A stretch of DNA of 64,000 nucleotides from Spinacia oleracea. Taxonomy: Eukaryota > Streptophyta > Magnoliopsida > Caryophyllales > Amaranthaceae. The position numbers and the translations under genes are program-made. This document shows, piece by piece, positions 44,582 to 57,200 of the stretch. The stretch's first letter is position 1, and each line of letters opens with the position of its first letter. The stretch is taken from assembly GCF_020520425.1 (NCBI RefSeq), contig NC_079488.1:90005285-90069284 (forward strand), in the 5' to 3' direction. The notes below the pieces were generated by a model. That model had not been told where the DNA came from. It ran no database searches and saw nothing but the letters and a program-made list of their open reading frames with translations.

Positions 44582-47525
44582 ATGTCAAGCAAGATGCAGA
44601 CCAAATCCACTCGAGCCAAGAACAAAAAGGTAGTGATTGATTGCGATCCGGAGGATGGGTCGTTGCTCAAACCAAGCAACATCCTTGATTCCAAAAACGC
44701 TCTCCTGGCAAATTGGGGTAACCAAGACGCGGCAAAATTGAGTGCCGAAGGCGGGTTTCCGGCGGCGGCGGGAGTTTGCCTGCCCTTGCATGGTGAGCAT
44801 GTCGACTACAAAACAACCGGCTAGACCTACTTCAACGAGTACCCTTTCAAAATTGGGTACACCGACCCCTTTACGCCGCTGGTGAGAGGCGTCTTGAAAA
44901 CCCTAGGCGTACCGCCTGCTCAACTGATGCCGGAGGTCTGGCGGGTGTTGCGGTCCATCGACTACCTTGGTGACAAGTTGGGGGAGAAATTCCTGGTGGA
45001 GGACCTGGCATATACTTACAAGGTCCATAATTATGGCGTCGGGAGATACTTGCTGCATGTGAAGGATGACAGGGAGACGCTGGTGGGGCCTGACCAATCA
45101 AACGATAGGGGTTGGATGGGGCGGTTTTTCTTTGTGGATTTGGCAGGTTTGGGTCCCGAAAATGACTTCTTTACTCGGGAATGGAAGGCTAGAGGTATAT
45201 GTGTCTGTTTTTGTGGTTTGAAGCAACTGTTTGTAATTGACCATTTTCTCACTTTTTTGGTTTTTTGTAGGGGCGACTTTTGACTCAGCTAGAGTTGGTT
45301 CCCAAGTTGTAGAGAAGACTGCGATTATTTTGGGGGTACCTCTGAGTGACAGGATCTTTTGCAGAGCAAAATTTGAGAGAGGCGACGCAAGAAGAATAAT
45401 ATTCCAAACCTGAAGACATGTCAGGTTCAATAGGTAAACAATTAGTGTTAGTATAAATATTTGAATAAAGCAAATAAATGTATTTGTGATGAGACTAAGT
45501 CGTCTATGTTGTGTGCTCTGCAGGCACTAGGAGGTCGACTCGCTCTGGTAAGGCTCCGACTGTCGACGCCCTACTAAAGAGGAGGCTGGAATCGCTGGGG
45601 TTTTGCTCGTACCTCACCTGTTACTGTGAGGTCTCCAAGGAAGTCGCCCAAGGCCATCCCTGATGCGACTGTGACTGGCGAGATGGGGACGTTGATGCCT
45701 GCTGAGTTCTAGGTTCCGCCACCGTCTCGGAAGAGAAAGCTAGTGGTGGAGTTCCCTGACGACTATGGGTCGTCTGACACTCCATCTTACAAGTTATGGC
45801 TGAGGTGGACCGCCTGTGGGTGTCGGCAAGCCGCGAACACCAAGAAGGCATGTCCCCAGTTGTTGCCACCATCGAGAATGTCTCGGAGGCCTGGAAGGTA
45901 AATTCTTCTTGACTTTTCTTTTTTAGTTTATGCTTTGCTGTATCTTTCTCTTGACCCTGATGTTCTTGTACCAAGACCCTGCAATCTGCCTTAGCCACAC
46001 GCCATCATGTAGTGTTCCTGGAAGACAAGTTGGTAAAAATGAAAGTCAACTTCACGTCGGCAAAGAAAGAGCAAGGACGTCTAGATGGTGTTTCCAATGA
46101 GGCAAAAGATGTAGGGGAATACAGTTAAACATAATAACATGTGCGGAACAATCCCCAAAGCCAGGAAACATGTATAAAGCACAGATTAAGCAAACTTACA
46201 TTCGAAGCGTGTTTTCCACAATAATCCGTCAACGAACACGAACAAAGAACTCCACTTGTCGTTCCTCTACTTGGTTCACCGACACGATCAGATCCGTCTT
46301 GATAATCGTAGCTTAGACAATTGATCAAGAGATTTGCCTTTTGGGATGAACACACTATGGAGGCACAGAGAGAATTAGGGTTCTCTGTTTTCTCCTAGGG
46401 TTGTGTGTAATCTGAATTGTGATTGCAGTAGTTGGAAATTAGGTCATAAGGTTATTTACATAACCTTACTAACCGACCAAGCCATAAGGCAAGGCCGGCT
46501 AGCAAGCCCACGCAGCATCACACGGACACGCACAGCGAGCTGGGCCGTGGGCCGCGCTGCTGCTGCTGTGTCGTGGTCTTGGCCCGCGCGCGCACACAGC
46601 TGCTCGGCCATGGGCCAGCGCTGTTGTGTCGCCTTGCTTGCTTGCCTAGCGCGCGCGCGCCCATGGGCCTTGAGTGCTTCGTGCACTCGGCTCGTGGGCC
46701 GCTCCTCGTATCCGCGTTTAATATATTTCCGATATATTATTTGTCGTTTCGTATACGACGAATCACCGTCGTACGATACGATTTATTCGTTTCGCCTAGC
46801 TTACGAATATTCGCGATACGATATACGATTCCGATGCAAGGTCGTATCGTATAATACGTTTCCAACTTAAATCCCGAAAAGATATTAAATGAATTTCCGA
46901 TTCATTTAATCCGGTGATCTGTTACATGTCATTGGTGTGACCTTGTAGGTTCAGTCAAGAGTAAGTTGTGAGTTCAATATCCATTAGAACTCACTGATCG
47001 GAAGCATTGCTCCAGCTAGCTGTTCCGATCACTTGATCTCACTGAATTAATTGTTCGCAATTAATCTGAACCTTGGTATTAGACTTAATGCACCTTGGGT
47101 GAAGGACATATTTCCTTCAAAAGACAGGGCCGAGGCGTTGGAGGCAGACAAAATGAGACTATCGGCAGATGTTGCAACTTTAACCGACAACAAGGAGGCG
47201 TTGTCGGCTGAAGTTGTCGAGCTGAAGGCGTCGCTGGGAAAGGCTAGACAAGGATCTTTGAGTGCGCTGGCAACTACACTTGGAAGAGCAGGGCTGAGCT
47301 GATGGGGGATTTCCTGGAGGGTTGGCACACAAGTTGGACTCCCCAAGATGACATCAATAAGTTCAACGCTGCATTCCCCGAGGAGTATGTCCCCCATGGT
47401 TCAGAGAGTGACAAGGACGACGTTGAGGAGGGTACAACTGCAACCAGCCTCAATGCCAATGTCGGGTCGGTACTAGGTGATGGCGAACAGACGGAGAATG
47501 CAGGCCCTGAAGTGCACCTTGACTA
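44582..47525 (+). pseudogene. Broken 'putative gypsy-type transposon' (PF04195-like) gene
   Basis: The start MSSKMQTKSTRAKNKK is followed by a segment matching the plant 'putative gypsy type transposon' domain (LVRGVLKTLGVPPAQLMPEVWRVLRSI ... GWMGRFFFVDL) at about 44880-45190. Plausible GT/AG introns separate further coding pieces. The 3' part encodes a coiled coil (about 47125-47290, EALEADKMRLSADVATL) and an acidic tail (HGSESDKDDVEEG). A 1-kb solo LTR interrupts it at 46110-47119. Such genes are retroelement passengers of unknown role. This copy is broken with several breaks and is treated as a fossil. Confidence 0.7.
46110..47119 (-). mobile_element. Copia solo LTR
   Basis: A 1010-bp unit TGTAGGGGAATA ... 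TTTCCTTCA (plus strand) is flanked on both sides by AAAGA (46105-46109, 47120-47124). Its minus-strand start TGAAGGAAAT, the TCAGTCAAGAGTAAG block and CACTTGATCTCACTGAATTA are shared with the LTRs of the Copia element at 49837-60203, so the families are related, though not identical. Intact target duplication without internal region means LTR-LTR recombination removed the rest. Confidence 0.88.
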
Positions 47526-48205
47526 GTCCCCCCCTCCCTGATGTAAAAAACTTTGGTAAAAAATTATAGGTTCCTTGGATAATGTTGGTTTTTGGTTGAC
47601 CTAATTGAAATTACCAAACCACGTAAAGTGGTTTTGGTTTTGGGAAATACGTTATCCCCTCACCCATGTCATTAATTCATCTCTTTTGTGTCCTTCTGCC
47701 ATCTTCCCCTCCCTCTCTATCTCAATTGATAACCACCGGCAAAGAGACAGGTGCCATGACCAGCAAGATGGTGATTGTTCATAACCACCGTCAAAGAGAC
47801 ATGTGTCATGACCAACAAGGCGATGATCCAAAATATCCGCTATCGACTTAAGGGCACAATCGACCGACGACGACAAGGTGGAGGTGACGACGGTCTTAAA
47901 CCAAGTGGTGTTAGAAACACTTCTTCGTCAGTTGATGCAGTTTTGAAGATCAGGATTTATATTTCTTGGGTTTTTCTTTTTGAACTTTTTATGCAAAGGA
48001 CTAGATGAGATAAAATCAAAATATGATTATTTTTTTTACTAGATTTCCTAGTTGAATTGAGCAATTGAAATAATGAGAAGATTAAAGTTTTCGATTGATC
48101 AATGGAGATTGGAGATCCAAACAAGAACTTTGACATGGAAATACAAAGTATCGAGCTCCCCAAATTAATGATACTCCCCAAATTATTTGCTTTTATTAAC
48201 TTTTA
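47526..48205. other. 3' flank of the gypsy-type gene with a short duplication
   Basis: No gene is supported. ATAACCACCG-CAAAGAGACA and TCATGACCA recur with a 52-bp period (47729-47773 and 47781-47826), an imperfect two-copy tandem repeat. Confidence 0.5.
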
Positions 48206-48211
48206 GGGAAA

Positions 48212-48293
48212 TTTGCCAAAAACAACCTTTTAAAGCCATTTTTTGCGAAAAACAACCTTTTAAATTTTTTTTTTGCCAAAAACAACCTTAAAG
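48212..48293 (+). repeat. Subterminal triple repeat at the MULE left end
   Basis: TTGCCAAAAACAACCTTTTA, a copy with one change (TTGCGAAAAACAACC), and TTGCCAAAAACAACCTTA start at 48212, 48243 and 48273, about 30 bp apart. Such subterminal repeats are candidate transposase binding sites. Confidence 0.85.
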
Positions 48294-48688
48294 TAAAAAA
48301 AAGTTGTGAAAGACAGCCTTTTTGTGTTTTCAGGCATTGACCAACAATTTTCCGGTTTGACTTTGCCGGTTTTACTACTTACACCCACTTTCCCTCTCTT
48401 TTTTTCCCTTTTAAACCAACTTGGATGCAGAAAATCAAAAAAAAAAGCCCCAAATTTTCCGTGTTCTCTGTTCTTCTTCCCCGCCAAGTACACGAGCCAT
48501 CTCTTCCTGGTGAATCAGTTGGGTGAAACTGGTTCAAGGTTTTACAATTAGGGCATTCGCGACACTCTTCAACTGATTTTTGGTAAGTTTTCTTCATTAA
48601 TTTTGCTCAATTTTAGTGTAGAAAAGTTAGGGTTTTTCCCCCAAAATGGGTGAATTGATTCGCAATTGTGGATGAAATTGCATGGACC

Positions 48689-49177
48689 ATGAATTCTTAC
48701 AAGGGTGTGAGATGTGGATGTGGTTTTCCTGTAGCAAAGAGGACCGCGTGGACTCATGAAAACCCGGGAAGGAAGTTTGTTGCTTGCAAGTTCTACAATC
48801 CTGAAACTGGCCAAAGGGGTTGCGATAAATTTGATTGGGTTGATGAAGGTATAGTTGACTGGAAGAGGGATGTTACTAATGTGCTTGTAGCAGAGAAGCA
48901 TAGGCTTTCAACTGATCTTGCCATTATGAGGAACAGAGTGGCATGTATTGAGCAAGAGAAGGCTAGGCTGGCTGAAGAGGTGGAAAGGTTGAAGAAGAAC
49001 AAGGGCAAGATGAAGGTTCATGGTGTCAAGAATGAATGGGGGTCTGACAATGCTGATTTGGTTGATAATAGTAATGATGATTGGTGTGTGTGCAATTGTC
49101 TCTGTTGTAGTGAGCTTCACCGTTATGAAGTTATTTGGTTAGATCGTAGGATGGTGTTGGTGTTAGTACGAAGCTAG
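48689..49177 (+). CDS. GRF zinc-finger protein of the MULE
   Basis: An intact frame of 162 residues from ATG at 48689 (MNSYKGVRCGCGFPVAKRT); the frame is open upstream but only with GTG, so this ATG is preferred. Residues about 9-50 form a zf-GRF domain: C-G-C-G ... WTHENPGRKFVACKFYNP ... GCDKFDWVD. A coiled coil follows (ACIEQEKARLAEEVERLKK). The tail has several Cys (CVCNCLCC). GRF fingers bind single-stranded nucleic acid in other proteins. In plants, small GRF proteins of this shape occur beside MULE transposases; a helper role is inferred. Confidence 0.8.
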   Translation: MNSYKGVRCGCGFPVAKRTAWTHENPGRKFVACKFYNPETGQRGCDKFDWVDEGIVDWKRDVTNVLVAEKHRLSTDLAIMRNRVACIEQEKARLAEEVERLKKNKGKMKVHGVKNEWGSDNADLVDNSNDDWCVCNCLCCSELHRYEVIWLDRRMVLVLVRS

Positions 49178-49763
49178 GTTAGGTGTAACTCTCTGTTTTA
49201 CTGTGTTTTGGTGTGATGGTTTCTTTGTAATCAAAAGATTATGGTTTGTAATGAATGGAAATTTGTCACACCTATCGGGTTTTTAATCTGTCCATGATAA
49301 GATCAAAGTTAAATTTATCGGTGGTTCCAACTTAAATTATCGGTTTCACAATGTTTTGATAATTAGCTTGGTTCCACTTGACGTGCTCGCTGTCATAATG
49401 CATTTTTCATTTCCATCATAACACATTGCCAAAAACAATGTTTTAAATTCTCGTTTTCGCAAAACTAGTTCGGTTTCGGTTTCAAAAGATAAATTGAAAA
49501 AAAAAACAAAAGGACAAATCTTGCTAAAATAAGAGGAAATATAAGATCAATAGTTTGCTTTTCATTCCTTAGTTTGCCAAAATATACAAAAGTAGTCAAA
49601 TTAACAAAAGGTTGACTCAATTCATACCAAAGTTGACTAATGTTTGATCACCAAAATACTAGCAAACACTTTGAGGTCATTCACTTCACACAATAAGCTG
49701 CTGAGTTAAAAAAATAGGCACAACACATTAACTAACTTAACTAAATTAACTAATTCATCCTAG
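49178..49763. other. MULE sequence between GRF ORF and transposase end
   Basis: It holds the probable convergent 3' ends of the two MULE genes. No further gene is seen. Confidence 0.5.
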
Positions 49764-49836
49764 CTACTGAGTTTGAGTGACAGGGGGAGCATTGTGTGAA
49801 GACAGCAGCTCTGCAGCAAGGCTTGAAGGTTGATCA
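49764..49836 (-). pseudogene. C-terminal end of the MULE transposase, left of the Copia insertion
   Basis: The minus-strand frame leaving 60204 resumes here without a shift once one GATCA copy is discounted, encoding QPSSLAAELLSSHNAPPVTQTQ and stopping at TAG (49764-49766). This places the Copia insertion inside the last 25 codons of the transposase. Confidence 0.85.
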
Positions 49837-51216
49837 TGTAAGGTTATGATACATATGACAATTCATAAATCATGCGGAAAAAACCATAAACCCAGGAATA
49901 CATATTATTTACACATAATCATTTAGCATAGAATAGATGCATACTCTTTGTTGCGTGCCTTCCCTAGCTGCGCCCGAACCGAACAAGAACAAGTCTTTAG
50001 GACTCCAAGTGTCGTCCCTCCGTAGATAGTCCACAGCACGTCCGGATCCGCCTTAAGATTGACCAACTAGAATCGCCCTTAAGGTTCTAATATTTTCGGT
50101 TAGGTAGGCAAGAATATTGGCTGATTTTTCTGCTTAAAAATCTTAGTTTTGAATACTTAAAACTGGTGTATAAATAATGACCCCTAGGCCTTTATTTATA
50201 GAGTTATGGAAAAGGAATCGTAATCCTAGTAGGATACGAATTAATTGAAATTAGAATCCTACATGAATTCTATTTAATTAATTTATCCAATTAGGAATAG
50301 GAATTTAATCATACACTAACTCTTGTAGATTTAGGAATCACGCATGAGCACAAACTCACACACACACGGCAGCCACAAGGGCTGCCCATGCACGTGCGAG
50401 CAGCAGCCCACGCAGCGCGGCCCACGCATCCGTGGCCTTGGCGCGCGCTGGGCCTGCCTTGCGGTAGGCCTGGGCGCTGCCTTGGCTGGGCTTGTGGCGC
50501 GCGTGCTTGCTGGGCGATGGCCCGGCTTCGTGCTGGGCCTTCGTCCGGCAGGCCTCGTCCGATGCTAATTCGTACGATACGCTTCCGATTAAATTTCCAG
50601 TTCCGGAATTTATTTTCGATACGAACAATATTTAATATTTCCGATTCCGGAATTAATTTCCGTTTCGAACAAATATTTAATATTTCCGTTTCCGGAATTA
50701 TTTTCCGATTCCGGTAATATTTCCGATTCTGACAATATTTCCGTTTCCGGCAATATTTCCGATTCTGGTAATATTTCCATTTCCAATAATATTTTCCGAT
50801 ACGTACCATGTTTCCGTTTCCGGCAACATCTACGACTTGGATAATATTCATATTTCCGATACGATCCATATTTCCGTTTCCGGCAATATCATCGTTTCCG
50901 GAGTATTCATTTCTTGCCTGTGACGATCTTAGCTCCCACTGAAACCAAGATCCGTCGGTTCCGAATATTCATAGATGGAGTATTTAATGCCATTAAATAC
51001 TTGATCCGTTTACGTACTATTTGTGTGACCCTACGGGTTCAGTCAAGAGTAAGCTGTGGATTAATATCATTAATTCCACTTGAACTGAAGCGGCCTCTAG
51101 CTAGGCATTCAGCTCACTTGATCTCACTGAATTATTAACTTGTCAATTAATACTGAACCGCATTTATTAGACTTAACATAGAATGCATACTTGGACCAAG
51201 GGCATTATTTCCTTCA
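49837..51216 (-). repeat. 3' LTR of the Copia element
   Basis: Minus-strand ends TGAAGGAAATAATGCC ... CCTTACA. It includes a GC-rich block (about 50388-50570) and a stretch of short TTTCCG/ATTCCGG units (about 50580-50900) that create spurious reading frames. Confidence 0.95.
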
Positions 51217-54200
51217 GTCTCCCACTTGTCCTTAGGGACAAGTGTGCATTTCCTAATTCCTTTGTCGCTCGATGCTTGCTCTTGAACATAAGGTAAGAGT
51301 TGTCATCCTTATTATGTCCAGAGGTGTTCCTCGGTTTCAGAGTTCAACTGATCAAATAAACAGATAATCATAGCCTATGATTCATCCGAGCACGGCCATG
51401 CATTTCACAGTTTCTAGCTCTCCGAGTGGCCTTGTACAACTTTTAAGCATCTCATCCCGATTTATGGGAGGACAATCCCAATCTTGCGATCTTGAGATTA
51501 GACTTCGTTTGATAGGTGATTACCTGAGCGTTGCCTTTATAGCCTCCTTTTACGGTGCGACGGTTGGTCAACGTCAAAGCAACCAGTTCTCAAACAAGTA
51601 ATCTCAAATCACTCAGGTATTGAGGATTTAGTGTCTAATAATTTAATGAAATTTACTTATGACAGACTTTCATCTCTTACAGTAAAGTTTCATAGGTCTT
51701 GTCCGATACTAGTCTTCCCAAAGTAAGTATCTATGCAAATGATTATGACATTGCCATGTCCACATAGTTCAAGAAACAGAACTACTAGTCATCTTGCATT
51801 CTAATCGTCTAACGTTTTCTATGCGTCCAATTTTATAGAAAACTCCGATTAGGGACCATTTTCAACTTTTGACATTCAAGTTCACTTGATAGACATTTCT
51901 TAGTCACAGGACTGGTCCTGACAGTCTATCTTGAATATATCGTCAAATTTGAAGGGACTCATCATTTAATACTAAACCAAGATTAAATGGAATATGAAAA
52001 TACATTTCATATATGATAAATGTTCAACCCCAATGTTTTATAACCATGGGCCTCAAACCCATCTTCTAAAACAATTCATGGAATTCAAAGCTATGCTTGA
52101 TTTCCAGTGCTACAACGTGAGTGTTGCTTCTCACTTGTTGCATAGGTTTAGTTATCATGCTTTGCCAATCTTAATATCCTTTTCATCGAATGTTCTTCGA
52201 GATATGATGATAAGATCTTTTGAGTTTGTTTATTATGTGATCTAGTCTTTCTTACTTCGATAGTGGTTCTACGCATTTTGCAATGAAGAATCATCAAGTT
52301 AGCAGACATGTGATCCACCCAAGTTCAATGAAGAACTCATTAATATAAACAACTCTGTTTTAATGCTTCTTAGGCAATAAGTACTTTTACTTCAACTTTA
52401 TAGGTTGCTAGTGATGCTTTGTTTGGAATTACTTATCCATGCAGTTCACAGATATGTGGAATACTCTCAACTATATCTTAGAACATAGAAATCATTATTT
52501 TAATTTCCCACGCAACAACTCATGGTCTCCAACCCATGTTGCCATTTCAAAACACGATGCTCTATAGCTCGTTCTTGCCAATGGTTAACTTCAAAGGGGT
52601 CTTGCTTGATCCTTTGCCAGTGTTTCTGCGTGTAGCATCAATATTTAGCATATCTTTATTTCCTTGAATCAAGAACTATTCCTATGTACCTTTTCAAGTA
52701 CCATAAGTATTCTTGATCTCAATCTAGTTGATCTTCACTTAGATCAATAGAGATTGGTATATGTTCGTCATGGCTAAAGTCATACGATACGTTTTTGGCG
52801 ATCCTCATATTATATCATACATGATAAATCTTTTGCAGAATAATTCCCAATTGAATTCTATTCATGTAACTTTAGCTTATTCAATTTCAGCAGATACTGA
52901 ATCCAGCTAAATTCTTTGACATATAATATAGGTTAAGAATCTCATTTAGACTCTTTGATGTTTAACTTAGTAAATGCTTATACATAGTTCAAACATCCTT
53001 TACTTAGATTTATTCACATGGGTCGAATATCTCCAATGGAGACTTTCGTGTTTGATTTAGTAAATGCCATTACTTAATCCAAAACAATATCATAAGATTT
53101 TTGTAAATAGATCTTAATACCCTGTATGTACTAAGTTTCGCCATGGTCCATTATTGATGAATAATTTCAAATCTAAGTCATTAGCATTTGAATGTTATTT
53201 CACAATAGAGAGATATGTGTGTGATACACATAGGACCAATTAAGTTTTAAGTACTCCCACTAAACTTCTTATATATCTATAAGAATCATGTACATTTTAT
53301 GAAACTAAAATACTTATTAGCTTCACTAAAATACATTTCTAATTCCCAATTGCTTGCTTAAATCTGTACTTAGATTTCATAAGCTAGCTTTCTTTTTCAA
53401 GCATTTATTTGGATCCACAAATCCTATGACATACCATGTACATAGTTTATTCCAACATTTTATTGAGGAATTGTTTTGTCATCCAATTGCTATATGTACC
53501 GATATGCAATCATTGCTTGAATTATAGACTTGAGCATTACGATTATGCATGAGGTTTCAACACAATCCATGCCATGAATTTGCTTGTAACCTTTTAGCAA
53601 CTAATCTAGCTTTGTGCGTGAACACAATTCCATGTTTGATGGTTTTTATCCTTAAAACAAACTTGCAACCAATAGGTGTGAAACTATTCTTGCAAATCAA
53701 CAAAATTTCAATTTTGTCATCAAAACATTGAGTATGTTTTATGGCCTCTAACCATTTAAAACATTTGAGTCTATATATGGCCTCTAACCATTTTAGGGAA
53801 TCTGGGTTTCGTCATAGCTTTCTTACAAGTCACAAACTCATTAATCTACATGATAATAGTTTGACTGCAAGTTGTAGGTTTCTTCACTATTTAATAGAAG
53901 AATCTCATAGTTTCATTGACCTGATCTCTATGTTTCTTCACTATCTAATAGAAGAATCTCATAGTTTCAGTGACTTGAATTCTATGCCTACTTGGGTATA
54001 GAACATCAAACAATAGAATATCAATAGCCACTTGAAAGTCCTTTGAATATTCTGTTCTCCTTGAAGCACTTGTAAAGTCTTCTAAGAGATATCTATTCTT
54101 TAAAAGCTACTTCTAAAGTCCTTTCAGAATAAGTTCGGATTTTCTGAAGCACTTCGAAAAGCCTCCGGAATGTCCGTTTATGTTTGTTGTTCGCCTCGAA

Positions 54201-57200
54201 AACTTTCGAGGTCTATTTTCTCCCACTTGTCATTTTGGAAACGAATCTCCAAAAGGACATTATTTCGAGCAAACAAACATTATGTTCTCAAAAATTCGTG
54301 GTAGAAACAATACCCTTGTGTCTCATTTGAATAAATCACAATGAAACATATATCTAGACTTGGGCCTTAGTTTGTTGAATAACAAACACTAAGCTCCCAC
54401 TGAGTTTAGCAACTCTTTAGATATATATAATTGAAAAGATATCCTGAAATTACTTTTCAATAGCTTTGACGAATTTGGTTTAGTTTGGTGGTAGTTGAGC
54501 ATTTTGTTTTAGAAATTATAGGAAAAGTCTTTATGATTCATCATTGATCGAATCAAGTACTAATTGACTTCGATCATTCCAACGTAGATATGCCATATCT
54601 TATGGAGCTAGATTGTGAAATTACAACACACAATCATTGATGATCATATTTGGTCTCAAGTAATCATCAACATGATCTAACCTAGATCTTTATGATTTCT
54701 TGCCGAGTGGATTTTATACTTCTGAATCTTTGAACTAGCCAAACAGATTCAACTTATATCACATTTGAGTAAATAAACCTATATTCACTCAAATCCATGT
54801 GAAATAATAAAGTCATAAAACCTTTCTTTAGCTTTGAACTCAATCGTCTAGGTGTTCTAACAATAGTTCATATTCTTTGTTACTTTCAACAAGTAAGACT
54901 AGCTTGTCTTAAGTTGATCTAGAAATCAACCAACTTTCAAAAGTCCATCAAAATAGAGCTTATGAATGTTAACTTGTTGATATGGTCTAAGCAACAATGC
55001 CAAAGATTTAATGGAACTCAAATCAAGGATTTGATTTGAACCTAATAAAGTTCTTTAAAGAGTTGTTTGTTTTAATCAAGCATATTGACTCAATCTGTAA
55101 TTGACCATTTCATTCAAATAAACAAACAAACAAGCATTGTTTTTGTTCTTCTGAATGTGAGTCTTTCTGTGTTTGAAGCAGAAATTTAGGTATGCTGATT
55201 ATGGAACAAAATAGCCATTAAGTTCCAGCCTTTGAAAGGACTTAAAACAAACTAGATGACCCTACAACTAATGTAGCATTGCCATGCTTCATTTCCCACT
55301 TGTAGGTCATTAGTGTATCCTAGCTTCCATTTATTTGAGTTATTACAAAGTAAGAACCTCAAGCGGTATATGATACCAAGGAAGTTTGATTGCTAGGTCA
55401 CTTCTCTTTAAACATAAACTTATAGGTAGAAACGGAATCGTAAATTCCTTTCATTTGTTCCTCGTTTTCCTATTTCTTGTACCCTTTCTTATAGTCTTAA
55501 GAATTGAATTCTTTAGTGTTGACTTTTATACTTTGTTAGACATGTCCAATGTCACCAACAAGGTTCTTTACCATTTTAATTTATGTTGAATATTTTGTTT
55601 CAACTAGATGATCTTACCAGAAGCTTCTAAAGTTCTCTAAGTATCGATCTATTCGAATGTCTAGTGACTAGACTCATTCGAGAATTAAATGGACAAAAGA
55701 TATTAGGTTGTTAACCATTGGTAAAGCTGAGCGTTTTAAGCTCAATGCTTTATGATCTCAAAACTACATTGTATTTTGAATTCACAAGCACCAATTGGTT
55801 TGCCATTCGACTTTGATGTTCGAAAAACAACCATAAAAGTCGCTATAAGAAACGTACATTTTAAATTGCTCACTTTCTCTCATTTCCGTGAATCGTTCTT
55901 GGATTCACTACCAATCGAGGAAATTTACTGTTACCTTTCTAAAAGGATTTATTGCAGTGCAAGATATTTAATTATAAACAATAATTAAAACATACATTGA
56001 AGCATGCAAAGTCTAAACATTTATCATGAATAATAACTTGAAATTAAAGCAACCATGCAATTCAAACAAGTTATTAGCATTTTATTCGATTTTATTGTTC
56101 CGGCAGGTGTGAATAAAATGATTCCAAGATCCTAAAATCATTGAAGAATTAAGCACAGTTTGTCGACTTAATCCTAGAACATCTTAGGTAAGCAAAAGCC
56201 TTTTGCTAATAGTCTAGAAACTATTCTTGGTTGATAGGTACGTCTAAGAACTTATTAGGTAAACCTATCGAATTTGCCACGACATTAAAGGACTCCTTAC
56301 TTATATCGTTGAGTTTCACCAAAACTAACATGTACTCACAATTATTTGTGTACCTTGCCCCTTTAGGACCAATAAGTAACACCTCGCTGAGCGAAAACTA
56401 TTACTAGATTGATGTAAAGGATATCCAAGCAAGTGTATATTTTGGCATGGCACCTTATAACTCAATTTTTAAGTTTGGAACTTAAGGCTCTTACTATGTT
56501 GGTTAGATTTTAAGTGAACTAAAATCCTTAATCATGCAACATAATCAAGCTTTTGATCTCATGCATTTTAAGACATATTTAAAAGCAATAAATAACTTAA
56601 AACATGCATAAGATAAATGTGATCTAGTATGGCCCGACTTCATCTTGAAGCTTTGACTTCAAAGTCCGTCTTGAAAATCTCCGTGGGAGGCACCATTTTC
56701 TTCAAATAGGATAAGCTATAACTAATTACAACTATTTGATGGTTCGCAGACCATATTTGAATTGAAAAATAACTTTGGTACTTTAGACCAATTACATTCA
56801 AATTAATGGTACGCAGACCATATTTTCTATCCTATTTGGGCCATACTAGTCACTTCATAACCTGCAAAACAGTACATATACAATATATACCATTCACCCA
56901 TTCATTATCATGAATGGCCCACGTAGTTGGTTAGTAAAACACATTATGCATCACGTAAACATTTGCAGCAATTAATCAAGGGCACCAATAATCTACCAAT
57001 TATTCAGTCCTTATTAATTCTAATCAAGTTGTTTTAACCTTAAGGATTTGTAGACCTAATCAAGAGTTTATGACTAAAAAGCGCTCCCACTTAAACCAAT
57101 AAATTCATATGCTTTACCAATTTTAAACATAAAAATGTATTTCTAGTCTAACCGGAAACATACAAATTTAATTAAAATTTAAAGCTCATATAAATTTATA

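Noticed and set aside
46400-46870. 155-codon plus-strand frame near 46403
   Set aside because: It lies inside the solo LTR and has no domain; GC-rich LTR sequence keeps frames open by chance.
50309-50869. 186-codon minus-strand frame, repeated at 59296-59856
   Set aside because: It lies wholly inside the Copia LTRs and is built from short TTTCCG/ATTCCGG repeats; its duplication is simply the LTR pair.
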